From positions 1 to 26,839 of the forward strand of contig CAZODA010000044.1 in NCBI GenBank assembly GCA_964578485.1: a DNA stretch of 26,839 nucleotides. The letters are read 5' to 3'. Source of the stretch: CAZODA01 sp964578485. GTDB taxonomy: Bacteria; Bacteroidota; Bacteroidia; Bacteroidales; Marinilabiliaceae. Positions 15,543 to 24,480 of this stretch are shown here, in pieces. Numbering within the stretch: position 1 is the stretch's first letter; every line of letters begins with the position of its first letter. The position numbers were made by a program, and so were the translations under genes. Under the pieces are notes generated by a model. That model did no database searches. It was not told the DNA's origin and worked only from the letters and a program-made list of their open reading frames with translations.

Positions 15543-16242
15543 AAGCGATAATGAAAAAATTGGTTTTCCCCAATTTTTATATCTTGTTGCGAGCTTTGAT
15601 TATCGTGTTTTTTCAGCATCGAAATTGTGTTTGATTATTATAATTTGCTTCCTTTTTAACACGAATATTGTTAATGCACAATTAGCCGGCACCTTTGATA
15701 GAGAACATTTAATTGAGAATTTTGAAGTATATCCCGGAGATTCGACTATAAAGCATGGAAATTATCAGTTGTTTTATAAGTCGCATTTGATTGAAAGTGG
15801 TTTTTTTAATAAAGGAGTTAAAAGCGGTATCTGGACTTTTTTTAGTTTAGGTAATGTTTTTGAATTTCAGTATGATTTTGATAATGATTCCATTGTTAGA
15901 ATTTCAAATCCTGAGCAGCAATTACTTTTAGGCTTAGAATCTCCTTGTTTATTTTTGGGTAGTCCTATTGTTCCTTATTTATTTTTGTTATCTGAAGTCG
16001 GTTATCCATTAAAGGCTTATCAAGAAGGAATACATGGTAAGGTTGATCTTTATCTTATTATTTCCGAAAATGGAGAAATTATACATCGCTATACCGGTAA
16101 GATTCAACATTCTATTTTAAGTGCCGCAGTATTAAAAGCTTCTTATAATTTTCTTCCTGAATGGAGGTTTATACCTGAAAGGCGCAATAATAAACGAATA
16201 AAAAGTCTTTATAAAATCACTATTTTTTTTGAATTGGATTGA
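15517..16242 (+). CDS. Secreted protein with YwqK-like and TonB C-terminal-like regions
   Basis: After a hydrophobic segment and likely cleavage site (LCLIIIICFLFNTNIVNAQ) come residues with a YwqK/MORN-like phrase (HGNYQLFYKSHLIESGFFNK, then GVKSGIWTFF). A C-terminal ~75-residue region follows (GKVDLYLIISENGEIIHRY, then AVLKASYNFLPEWRFIPERR, then YKITIFFEL), which looks like the TonB C-terminal domain found in many periplasmic Bacteroidota proteins. It is therefore probably a periplasmic or membrane-attached protein; its role is unknown. The start is uncertain. The ATG at 15517 overlaps the previous gene by 26 bp and gives a long n-region. A better-looking start, ATG at 15551 (MKKLVFPNFYILL), is in another frame and hits a stop at 15632. 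A single extra base in the T6 run near 15608 would join that start to this frame. Confidence 0.72.
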   Translation: MKSIKTLTKSDNEKIGFPQFLYLVASFDYRVFSASKLCLIIIICFLFNTNIVNAQLAGTFDREHLIENFEVYPGDSTIKHGNYQLFYKSHLIESGFFNKGVKSGIWTFFSLGNVFEFQYDFDNDSIVRISNPEQQLLLGLESPCLFLGSPIVPYLFLLSEVGYPLKAYQEGIHGKVDLYLIISENGEIIHRYTGKIQHSILSAAVLKASYNFLPEWRFIPERRNNKRIKSLYKITIFFELD

Positions 16243-16258
16243 TAATATTTTCTAAACT

Positions 16259-18337
16259 TTAGTTTTTGGTTATGCTAGAAGTTAATGAATGCATTGCCGA
16301 GAGTTGATTTTTTTCTAACATATGTAATAAAATTGGAATATTTACCGGTGCTCTTAGTGCTTCATTAAATCCCATAGATTTTAGTCTTTCTTTTCTTTTC
16401 ATATCCAATTCTTGAGTTATTCCCACTAATTGGATTTTACTTTCAACTGTTCTAATTCTTGGTAAGAGCTCTTGCCAGAAGGGTAATTGATCAAGATCAA
16501 TAAGTATATAGCGTATATTATTTGATAATAACATAGAATTCATTTCTTGTGCATTTTGTGCCCAAAAGACCTGATAGTTAACCGGTTTTGAGTCATTACT
16601 CAAATCCAGATAAACTTCCTCGGAAGGTGAAACAACCATTATTTTTCTTAGCATTGTTGTAGGGCCGCATGAGACCTGCATAAGAGGGGAACCTTGTGGA
16701 TAAATCAAATCAGGAAGTACAAAGCGGAATTCTGATCCCTTGTCAGGTTCAGAAATTACCCATTGATGGCCTCCCAGAAATTGAATCAATCGGGCTGCTA
16801 TAGACAATCCTAAGCCCATGCCACTAAATTCCCGTGATTGGCTGTCATCAACTTGTCTGAATTTCTCAAAGATCTGCTTATGTTTTTCAACCGGAATTCC
16901 TATTCCCGTATCTCTTACATAAAATTCATATAATTGAGGAGCTTTTATCCTTACCCCAACTTCAATAATACCATTTTGAGTATATTTAAGGCTGTTAGCT
17001 AAAAATATCTTTAGAATTTGCCTAAGTCGTAATTTATCACTTGCTATTCCATTTTTAATTATATCCTTTGGCAAGTCAAAGAATATCTTGATATTTTGAC
17101 TTTTAAATATTTCATCTTCAGAGAAATCCTGTAAATCATGGAATAAAACTTCAATATTGCAAATTTCAGCTTTTAAGTGGATAAGTCCTGCCTCAATTTT
17201 AGAAAAATCAATCATATTATTGATTTGATTTAATAGTTCCTTACCACTTTGTCTGATAAGTGTAATGAATTCTTCCCTTTCTTGTTTATTTGTTCCGGGT
17301 TGTGCCAACAACTCGGCAAAGCCCATTATTGAATTCATTGGAGTTCGGACTTCATGAGATAAATTTGCCAAAAATGAAGATTTTAAACGATCACTCTCTT
17401 CCGCTTTTATTTTAAAGTCGTTTAATTCTTTTTTCTTTTCAATAGTTTCTGATAAATCAGTAATTACAAACATAAGTGCATTAATACCATAGTAATTGAT
17501 TTTATTTACTTGTATCTCAATTGGCTTTGGTAATCCTTTTCTTGGAAATGTTACACTTTTAAAAGTGATTTTTTCATTTTCTGCAATAAGATGATGTTTT
17601 GTAGTAATTTCTTTTCTAAAATCCTCCGGTGAAAACTGATTCAATGTTTTTCCTATTAAATCTTCTTTTTCTAAGTCATGGAGATGGCAGGCAGCATCGT
17701 TCACATCAAGTATAATCCCATTTTCATCTTCAATAAAAATAGCAAGGGGCGAGTTGTTAATAAAATCCTTGGCTAATTTTTTACTTTTTTCTTCAGACAG
17801 GTTGATTTTTTCAACTTGGAACATTTCTTCCAATGTAACTAAAACACTTCCTGTTTCTATCTTCTTTTTAGCAGTTTGCTTCCATCTAAGCTGATATCGT
17901 TTTTGGGTATTGGGGCTGAAAAATCCATTCGGAGTGAGTATCTCGTCATGCATTTTTTCTTCTATCATATTAATAAGAGAAGAGCTCATATGTACCGGCA
18001 AGACATTGAACAACAATATTCGTTTCATATTTGAATGGCTGGTACCAAAAACCTTTGCAAAAGCTTTGTTTGCGTATAGTATGATGCCATTAATGTTGCA
18101 TACGGCTGTTGGTATTGGGTGGTCTCCGATTAACAACAATGGATCGCTATATTCCAATATGTCTTTTTCAGATTCCATTAAATTAGATGATAGATATGAT
18201 CTTCGTTTTCTCCTTTTTGAGTTATTTCTGTAATTGTATATTAAAAATAATATCATTGCAGCACCTAAAAGGACCATTACGAATTTTAAAGAATTTTCGA
18301 TTTGATTTAATCGACTAATTTCTTCTTCAACTTGCAT
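16259..18337 (-). CDS. PAS-domain hybrid sensor histidine kinase with degenerate receiver
   Basis: The start chosen is MQVEEEI at 18337; the frame is open to 18433, but the extra 32 residues look non-native. Numbering below uses the 692-residue form. A single membrane helix lies at ~16-36 (LKFVMVLLGAAMILFLIYNY). Two PAS domains follow (~64-175 and ~188-300; the second has ILDVNDAACHLHDLEKEDLI). The HisKA helix has the phospho-acceptor His328 in SFLANLSHEVRTP. The HATPase domain has N-box ASDKLRLRQILKIFLANSLK, G1 DTGIGIP and G2 GMGLGLSIA, all intact. The C-terminal ~120 residues have a receiver-like pattern (KIMVV, YILIDLDQL, MGFNEALRAPV) but lack the acidic pair after strand 1 and the conserved Lys. 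No partner response regulator is nearby. The ligand is unknown. It converges with the secreted protein gene. Confidence 0.9.
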   Translation of the reverse strand: MQVEEEISRLNQIENSLKFVMVLLGAAMILFLIYNYRNNSKRRKRRSYLSSNLMESEKDILEYSDPLLLIGDHPIPTAVCNINGIILYANKAFAKVFGTSHSNMKRILLFNVLPVHMSSSLINMIEEKMHDEILTPNGFFSPNTQKRYQLRWKQTAKKKIETGSVLVTLEEMFQVEKINLSEEKSKKLAKDFINNSPLAIFIEDENGIILDVNDAACHLHDLEKEDLIGKTLNQFSPEDFRKEITTKHHLIAENEKITFKSVTFPRKGLPKPIEIQVNKINYYGINALMFVITDLSETIEKKKELNDFKIKAEESDRLKSSFLANLSHEVRTPMNSIMGFAELLAQPGTNKQEREEFITLIRQSGKELLNQINNMIDFSKIEAGLIHLKAEICNIEVLFHDLQDFSEDEIFKSQNIKIFFDLPKDIIKNGIASDKLRLRQILKIFLANSLKYTQNGIIEVGVRIKAPQLYEFYVRDTGIGIPVEKHKQIFEKFRQVDDSQSREFSGMGLGLSIAARLIQFLGGHQWVISEPDKGSEFRFVLPDLIYPQGSPLMQVSCGPTTMLRKIMVVSPSEEVYLDLSNDSKPVNYQVFWAQNAQEMNSMLLSNNIRYILIDLDQLPFWQELLPRIRTVESKIQLVGITQELDMKRKERLKSMGFNEALRAPVNIPILLHMLEKNQLSAMHSLTSSITKN

Positions 18338-18893
18338 GAAAAATATTATGGGGGGAAACAGGGTTGTATAATTTTTTTTATAACAAGGCTTATGTTTTGT
18401 TTTAAAATATAAGGATCTATTTAGGAATGCCATATTATTTTATACTTTTATGTTATTCGTAATGTATTATGGATACTTATATAGTTTCTTAGAGTTATAG
18501 TTTCCAAAATTTGATAAAGATTATTGATAGAAGTTTTTAAGAACTTGTTTCAATAAAATCTCCCTTGTTTATAAAATTAACTTAATTTTAGTTATTTAAA
18601 AAGGTTTTCATCCTGCTTTATTTACAATTTGTTGTTATAAGCTGTTTTAACAGCTATAAAATTGGCTATCTCCGGTAAAAATTGATGAAGGGAATATTAA
18701 AATATTTTCAAATTAACTTATATGATAATCCATAATTTTAGTCGCTTATAGGGCTGTTAATATATAAATTATGATTAAGGCAAGTTAAATGTATTGAAAA
18801 AAAATGACTGTTCCATTAATAGAGAAGAATAATAAACAAAGGATAATCTCTATATTTGCATTTTTCTATAAGTTTCGTAAAAGTTTTTATAAG
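18338..18893. other. Gap between divergent histidine kinase and ArgS genes
   Basis: No gene is credible here with the starts chosen. The part 18338-18433 is the alternative N-terminal extension of the kinase and 18804-18893 that of ArgS. The rest is AT-rich. One short inverted repeat, AGCTGT with ACAGCT around a 4-nt loop, lies near 18639-18654. The ArgS candidate promoter is at 18851-18858. Confidence 0.5.
18851..18858 (+). promoter_or_regulatory. Candidate -7 box (TATATTTG) for argS
   Basis: TATATTTG matches TAnnTTTG and lies about 38 bp before the ATG at 18897. It falls inside the alternative 31-residue N-terminal extension of the ArgS frame, which supports the shorter, conventional start. 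Confidence 0.45.
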
Positions 18894-18896
18894 ATG

Positions 18897-20690
18897 ATGA
18901 ATATTGATACTCAGTTGAAGGAATTAGTACAAAAAGCTATGCTTTCTCTATATGGGGCAGAGATACCTGCAAAAATGGTACAAGTTGAAATTACCAGAAA
19001 AGACCAGCAAGGTGATTTTACAGTTGTAGTATTTCCCTTATTAAAATTTTCAAAAAAATCTCCTGAGATCACAGGAACTGAAATTGGTTCTTTTATTAAA
19101 GATAATTTTCATGATATTTCATCTTTCAATGTGATCAAAGGTTTTTTAAATTTAGTGATATCGCACCGTTTTTGGTTAAATCTTTTGAATGATATTTATG
19201 AAGATGAAAATTATGGAATTATTCCCTTAGACGATAATTCTCCTTTGGTAATGGTTGAATATTCTTCACCTAATACTAATAAACCATTACATTTAGGACA
19301 TATCAGAAATAATTTATTAGGTTTTTCTCTTTCAAGAATCCTTCAGGCAAATGGCAAGCGTGTTGTTAAAACAAATCTTGTCAACGATAGGGGTATTCAT
19401 ATATGTAAATCTATGTTGGCATGGCAAAAGTGGGCTAAGGGTTCAACTCCTGAATCAACCGGTATAAAAGGCGATCATCTTGTTGGTGATTATTATGTAA
19501 AATTTGACCAGGCTTATAAGGAGGAGTTAAAAGCTTTGGAATCTAAAGGTATGAGTAGTGAGGAGGCTGAACAGAATTCTGTTTTAATGAAAGAGGTTCG
19601 CACTATGTTACAGCAATGGGAGGCCGGTGACATTGAGGTTATTGATCTTTGGAAAATGATGAATCAATGGGTTTACAATGGTTTTGATATAACTTATGAT
19701 ATTTTGGGGATTGATTTTGATAAAATATATTATGAGTCAGACACTTATTCCCTTGGTCGCGAAATGGTTTATAAGGGTTTAGAAGAGGGAGTTTTTTTTA
19801 AAAAGGATGATGGCAGTGTTTGGGTTGATTTAAGTGATAAAGGTTTAGATGAGAAAATTTTATTGCGTAGTGATGGTACTTCCGTTTATATTACCCAGGA
19901 TATTGGTACTGCTCGTTTGCGTTTTGATGATTATCCTATTGATGAGATGATATATGTTGTTGGTAATGAGCAAGATTATCATTTCAAAGTACTATCTGTA
20001 ATTTTGGATAAGCTTGGTTTTAGTTGGGGAAAGGATTTGATTCATTTTAGCTATGGTATGGTTGAATTGCCTGATGGAAAAATGAAATCGCGCGAAGGTA
20101 CTGTTGTTGATGCTGACGATTTGATTGAAGAAATGAATACTACCAGTCGCACTATGTCGAGTGAACTCGGTAAGCTTGAAGGATACACCGAAGAACAAAC
20201 TGAAGAGGTTGTTAAAATGACAGCTTTAGGAGCTTTAAAATATTTCATTTTGAAAGTTGATCCACGTAAAAATATGACCTTTGATCCAAAAGAATCAATT
20301 GATTTTAATGGTAATACAGGTCCCTTTATTCAATATACTCATGCTCGTATATGTTCTATATTTCGTAAAGCTGAAGAAAAAGGAATTGAATGGAAAGCAT
20401 ATTCCCCCGACGCAATTGAGTTAAACAACAAGGAAAATAATCTAATCAGGTATATAGCAAATTTTAAAAATATTGTAAAAGAGGCCGGTAATAATTATAG
20501 TCCTGCAATAATTGCCAATTATATTTATGAACTTGCCAAGGAGTTTAATCAATTTTATCACGAAAGCCCTGTTTTATTTGAAGAAGATGAAAATGTACGA
20601 GCAATGCGTTTAATGCTATGCGGTGTTGTTGGTAGGATTCTTAAAAAAGGTATGTACTTGCTTGGTGCCGGAGTGCCCGATAGAATGTAA
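18897..20690 (+). CDS. argS: Arginyl-tRNA synthetase
   Basis: Charges tRNA-Arg with arginine in the cytoplasm. The 597-residue protein has the ArgS N-terminal domain (QLKELVQKAMLSLYGAEIPA), the class I HIGH-type motif as HLGH in SSPNTNKPLHLGHIRNNLLG (residues ~132-135), and the family motif LVNDRGIHICKSMLAWQKW. The second signature reads GKMKSREGTVV, the usual ArgS replacement for KMSKS. The anticodon-binding DALR domain follows, with IQYTHARICSIFRKA and NQFYHESPVL, ending at PDRM. The frame is open upstream to an ATG at 18804, but the extra 31 residues (IISIFAFFYKFRKSFYK) are not in the family and contain a likely promoter box. Two ATGs are adjacent, at 18894 and 18897. It converges with the TonB-dependent receptor gene, 15 bp away. 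Confidence 0.96.
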   Translation: MNIDTQLKELVQKAMLSLYGAEIPAKMVQVEITRKDQQGDFTVVVFPLLKFSKKSPEITGTEIGSFIKDNFHDISSFNVIKGFLNLVISHRFWLNLLNDIYEDENYGIIPLDDNSPLVMVEYSSPNTNKPLHLGHIRNNLLGFSLSRILQANGKRVVKTNLVNDRGIHICKSMLAWQKWAKGSTPESTGIKGDHLVGDYYVKFDQAYKEELKALESKGMSSEEAEQNSVLMKEVRTMLQQWEAGDIEVIDLWKMMNQWVYNGFDITYDILGIDFDKIYYESDTYSLGREMVYKGLEEGVFFKKDDGSVWVDLSDKGLDEKILLRSDGTSVYITQDIGTARLRFDDYPIDEMIYVVGNEQDYHFKVLSVILDKLGFSWGKDLIHFSYGMVELPDGKMKSREGTVVDADDLIEEMNTTSRTMSSELGKLEGYTEEQTEEVVKMTALGALKYFILKVDPRKNMTFDPKESIDFNGNTGPFIQYTHARICSIFRKAEEKGIEWKAYSPDAIELNNKENNLIRYIANFKNIVKEAGNNYSPAIIANYIYELAKEFNQFYHESPVLFEEDENVRAMRLMLCGVVGRILKKGMYLLGAGVPDRM

Positions 20691-20705
20691 TTTAAATTTT
20701 GGGCT

Positions 20706-23159
20706 TTAAAATTTTGCAGAAAGTTTAATATTCACACGTCGTGAGGTAAGATAATTAGGAACAGCATATTGCATGCTGTAAATGTCAGTTACCCAGTAAT
20801 ATGAAATTGTATTGTCAATATTTGGCAGATTTAGAATTTCCAATCCCAGCCATAAGTTTTTAAGATTTAAGGCTTTTCTATTTGAATCTGACTGTTTACT
20901 GAGCAAATCGTATGAGAAGCCCATATCCAATCTTCTGTAAGGAGGCATTCGGTTTATTGCTGCATATCTTGGAGAGTGTGGAGGTCCGAATGGCAATCCG
21001 GTTCCGAAATTAAAGTTAAGGTGTGCTTTAAAATTAGGATTGTTAGGAAGGTGATCTTGTAAAAACAAGGAGAAGTTCAAGCGTTGATCAGATGGTCTTG
21101 GTATGTATCCGGGTTCACCTTCACGATCGGGGTCCAGCCATTTATCGTTATAAAGGTTTTCTTCAGTTTTCATCAGTGACAATGTTGCCCAAGACTCTTC
21201 TCCGGGCACAAGTTCTCCGTTAATTTTAAAATCGATACCAAAAGCATATCCTTTTGCTCTATCTTCTTCGCTATAAATAATTCTTACGTTATCAACCTGA
21301 TAGGGTATTAGTTGGTCTAAAAATTTATAATATACTTCACTTGTAAATTTGAATGGTCTGTTTAATGTATGAAAATAATAGTCGAATCCTGAAACTAAGT
21401 GAACAGATTTTTGTGCTTTAACATTTTTATTTACTGTACTTTCTGTACTTCTAATTTCTTTAAATTGTGGAGGTTGGTAATAAGATCCTCCTGAAAGGCG
21501 CAGGCGATATTTTTTTTCTTTTCCCGGCAGATAATTCAGTATAATTCTTGGTCCAAATATTAATTGTTCATTTAGAGAGTGATAACTTCCTCTTATTCCT
21601 ACATCCATTATCAAATGGGCGTTTCCTATATGAAATGACGACTGGTTTTTAACAAAGGCAGAAAATCTGTCAGTTTTAATATGGTGATTTGAATTTTTCG
21701 AGTGAGACAACTCCAATTGTTGTGTATTAATTGGAATTGAATATCCTGCAGAATCTCTTATTTCCCATTCATTAATTTGGTCTTTAAATGAATCATATCT
21801 GTAATTAAGACCCCATTGTGTAGTACTGGCTGGTGACTTAATAGTTCCTTCAAGGTTTGCCGAAAGAACATTTGCAAACAGGTCATTACGTGCATGTTGT
21901 AAATATTCGCCTATGCCTATTTGCACACCTTCATCATCATCGTCGTAGGGATTTACAACTTCTTGCAACCAATAAGCTCCTGCTATATCGAAAGCTTCTT
22001 CTTCAAAAGTTCTGAATCCTGAAAATGTCAGCCTGTAGCTTTGCTTATCGGAGAGATTAAAAATGGTGCTTAATGCTCCATATCCTGTTTCAAATCGGTC
22101 TTTTTCTTTACCGGCAAAATATATTCGAAGTCGTTTAATATCTGAAATTGTTCCGAAAGTAGTTTCTCTTGTTTGTGGAATAAACTCATAACTATTAAGA
22201 GAATAGTAGCCTAATAATTCAAAGGTTAATCTTGTATTTGCCTTATATGACATAAAAGCTTGGGCATCGGCAAATTCGGGTTTATAATCTCCTTTCTCTT
22301 CTAGAGAACCAAGCAGATAACGATTTGTTTTATATCTGACTCCTGTGATCCATGAGAGTTTCTTATTTAATGCTGCCCCTTCAAGATGTCCGTTTGCACC
22401 CAGCATTCCGGCAGAAAAACTTCCGGCTGTTTTTGTTGGACGTTTATAAGTGATATCTAATACAGAGCTCATTTTATCACCATAGGAAGCACTGAATCCT
22501 CCTGCTGAAAATTCAATTGATTCAACGAGATCGGGATTTACAAAGCTCAAGCCTTCTTGCTGCCCCGAATGTATTAGAAAAGGACGATGAATCTCCTGTC
22601 CGTTAACATAAACAAGATTTTCATCAAAACTTCCACCTCTTACTCTGTATTGGCTGCTGAGTTCATTGTTTGATGTTACTCCCATCTGCGATCTTACAAG
22701 TCCTTCAATGGATGGTCCTGAGGCCGAGGGCAAATTTCCAACATGAATAGGATCTATTTTTTGACTGTTTAAGCCCGACATGCGGCTGCCGGTTATCTCA
22801 ACCTGTTGAAGGAAATATTGATCGGCTTTTAAAACAATTAATAAAGGGCTTTCAGGTTTTTGGTGGAGTTGAATTTTTTCGCTTAAAAATCCTAATGCTG
22901 ATATTTCAATTTGAAGAGGGAATGAAAGAGGGATTTGTAAGGAAAAATGGCCTGATATATCTGAAACTGTTCCTGATTTTATAGCATCAATATAAATATG
23001 GGCACTTATTACAGCTTCGTTATTTTCATCCACAATCTGACCTGATAATAAAAATTGCTCAGTAGTTTGAGCTTGAATTTTATTCAGAAACAAACAAGAA
23101 ATAAAAAATAAAGCAATTATTAATAAACAATTAATTGTTAATCTCATTCGAAAGATCAT
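20706..23159 (-). CDS. TonB-dependent outer-membrane receptor
   Basis: The 817-residue protein has a signal peptide (residues 1-30, cut at IQA-Q). A CarboxypepD_reg-like domain at ~35-110 reads FLLSGQIVDENNEAVISAHI, then GTVSDISGHFSLQIP. The plug at ~125-240 includes YRVRGGSFDENLVYVNGQEI and NPDLVESIEFSAGGFSASYG, then DKMSSVLDI. A 22-strand-type barrel completes it, ending in the C-terminal Phe (SAKF) that outer-membrane proteins need for assembly. It imports an unknown ligand with TonB energy. There is no SusD-like partner, so it is not a glycan SusCD pair; a siderophore, cofactor or small oligomer is more likely, but that is inference. ATG at 23147 (MRLTINCLL) is an alternative start. It is divergent from the dehydrogenase gene. 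Confidence 0.94.
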   Translation of the reverse strand: MIFRMRLTINCLLIIALFFISCLFLNKIQAQTTEQFLLSGQIVDENNEAVISAHIYIDAIKSGTVSDISGHFSLQIPLSFPLQIEISALGFLSEKIQLHQKPESPLLIVLKADQYFLQQVEITGSRMSGLNSQKIDPIHVGNLPSASGPSIEGLVRSQMGVTSNNELSSQYRVRGGSFDENLVYVNGQEIHRPFLIHSGQQEGLSFVNPDLVESIEFSAGGFSASYGDKMSSVLDITYKRPTKTAGSFSAGMLGANGHLEGAALNKKLSWITGVRYKTNRYLLGSLEEKGDYKPEFADAQAFMSYKANTRLTFELLGYYSLNSYEFIPQTRETTFGTISDIKRLRIYFAGKEKDRFETGYGALSTIFNLSDKQSYRLTFSGFRTFEEEAFDIAGAYWLQEVVNPYDDDDEGVQIGIGEYLQHARNDLFANVLSANLEGTIKSPASTTQWGLNYRYDSFKDQINEWEIRDSAGYSIPINTQQLELSHSKNSNHHIKTDRFSAFVKNQSSFHIGNAHLIMDVGIRGSYHSLNEQLIFGPRIILNYLPGKEKKYRLRLSGGSYYQPPQFKEIRSTESTVNKNVKAQKSVHLVSGFDYYFHTLNRPFKFTSEVYYKFLDQLIPYQVDNVRIIYSEEDRAKGYAFGIDFKINGELVPGEESWATLSLMKTEENLYNDKWLDPDREGEPGYIPRPSDQRLNFSLFLQDHLPNNPNFKAHLNFNFGTGLPFGPPHSPRYAAINRMPPYRRLDMGFSYDLLSKQSDSNRKALNLKNLWLGLEILNLPNIDNTISYYWVTDIYSMQYAVPNYLTSRRVNIKLSAKF

Positions 23160-23258
23160 TGTTATGGATTTTTGTTTTCATTGTGGCAGGACAAAATTTA
23201 TGACCCGAAAACAACTGTCTGCAATATTATTATACAGCCCCAATTTTTATTAATCTCA

Positions 23259-23266
23259 CAAAAATA
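23259..23266 (-). promoter_or_regulatory. Candidate -7 box (TATTTTTG) for the receptor gene
   Basis: On the minus strand TATTTTTG matches TAnnTTTG and lies about 100 bp upstream of the receptor start, in the 223-bp divergent gap. No -33 element was found, and the surrounding A/T-rich text makes a chance match quite possible. Confidence 0.25.
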
Positions 23267-23382
23267 AACGAAAAAAGTAAAAAAATGGTATTTATCTGAA
23301 AAACTGTTTTTTTACACATTATATTATGTTATATTGATTTTAATTTATTCGAATAATTAATTCTTGGTTTAACAGCTAATAG

Positions 23383-24381
23383 ATGAAAAGGATAGTTCTT
23401 ATTTCCAGCCAACTCCCTATGGATGGTTTTCGTGATTTACCTTCAAATTATGAATTATTGGTTCCTGAGCCGGAGCATGTTTCTGTTGATTACTTAAAAA
23501 ATTATTTTGCTATTTCTGATGTTGTAGTTTCTGTATTTGGACGCAAATTTAATTCCAATTTGCTTGATAAAGCTCCCAAATTACGGTTAATTGCTAATTA
23601 TGGTGTTGGCTATGATAATATAGATGTTGATTATGCTACTTCGCTTGGAATAGTTGTTACTAATACTCCGGATCCTGTAACTGAGCCAACTGCTGAACTT
23701 GCCATGGGACTGATGCTTGCTTTAGCACGAAAAATAGTGTTCTTTCATAATGGGATTTTAAGAGATAGGCTTCCTCCTTGGACCTTGATGAATAATTTAA
23801 GCAGTACTTTAATTGGTAAAACCCTTGGTATTATTGGTATGGGAGCAATAGGAAAAGCTTTTGCAAGACGTGCCCATGCTTCAGGAATGGATATATTATA
23901 TCATAACCGCAATAGAGTTGAATCATCTGTGGAGAAACAATTTAACGCTCAATATACCGACTTGAAATATTTGCTTCAACATTCTGATTATGTTTCCCTA
24001 AATGTTCCTCTAACTACCGAAACATATCAAATGATTGGTAAGGAAGAATTTAAACTAATGAAAAGTACTGCATTCCTTATAAATACAAGTCGTGGTAATG
24101 TTATTAACGAAGCAGAACTTATTAAAGCCTTAAAGGATAAAATAATTGCCGGTGCCGGGCTTGATGTTTATAGTGATGAACCAAATATTCCCGTTAGATT
24201 AAAAAGATTGGATAATGTTGTGTTAACACCTCATTCCGGTACAGGTACTTTTGAAGCACGTGCTGAAACTAGCCGTTATGTAGCTGAAATAATCCTTCGT
24301 TTTTTTAATAACAATTTAGATATTCCTGTAGTAAATCCTGCGGTATTTGATACGGAAGCCTACAAACAAAGGAGCGTATAA
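23383..24381 (+). CDS. D-isomer-specific 2-hydroxyacid dehydrogenase
   Basis: The 332-residue protein has the full family layout. The catalytic domain opens with KRIVLISSQ, and the NAD-binding Rossmann domain begins at GIIGMGAIGKAFARR (GMGAIG, residues 152-157). Catalytic Arg237 lies in NTSRGNVI, Glu266 in DVYSDEPNIP and His284 in TPHSGTGTFEAR. LIANYGVGYDNIDVDYATSL and NTPDPVTEPTAELAMGLMLA are further signatures. It most resembles the glyoxylate/hydroxypyruvate and 2-ketogluconate reductase group, as opposed to lactate dehydrogenase or PGDH (no ACT domain). The exact substrate is uncertain. It ends at a strong hairpin shared with the convergent hcp gene. Confidence 0.93.
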   Translation: MKRIVLISSQLPMDGFRDLPSNYELLVPEPEHVSVDYLKNYFAISDVVVSVFGRKFNSNLLDKAPKLRLIANYGVGYDNIDVDYATSLGIVVTNTPDPVTEPTAELAMGLMLALARKIVFFHNGILRDRLPPWTLMNNLSSTLIGKTLGIIGMGAIGKAFARRAHASGMDILYHNRNRVESSVEKQFNAQYTDLKYLLQHSDYVSLNVPLTTETYQMIGKEEFKLMKSTAFLINTSRGNVINEAELIKALKDKIIAGAGLDVYSDEPNIPVRLKRLDNVVLTPHSGTGTFEARAETSRYVAEIILRFFNNNLDIPVVNPAVFDTEAYKQRSV

Positions 24382-24413
24382 CAGAATAAACTTTTATTCT
24401 TTGCCATAAACAA

Positions 24414-24452
24414 TTTGTCCGGAAAAATTAAATTAAATTTTTTCCGGACAAA
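24414..24452. terminator. Bidirectional rho-independent terminator
   Basis: TTTGTCCGGAAAAA and TTTTTCCGGACAAA form a 14-bp stem around an 11-nt A/T loop. It sits between the convergent dehydrogenase and hcp stop codons. A TGTTTTTA tail follows on the plus strand and the stem itself has T-rich flanks on the minus strand, so it can serve both genes. Confidence 0.85.
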
Positions 24453-24480
24453 ATGTTTTTATATCAAAGAATCATTGATT

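Noticed and set aside
18338..18433. N-terminal extension of the histidine kinase
   Set aside because: The extra 32 residues are basic and aromatic without family similarity; Met at 18337 precedes the coiled segment and membrane helix in the usual way.
18804..18896. N-terminal extension of ArgS from the ATG at 18804
   Set aside because: The extra 31 residues do not belong to the family and include a TATATTTG promoter-like box.
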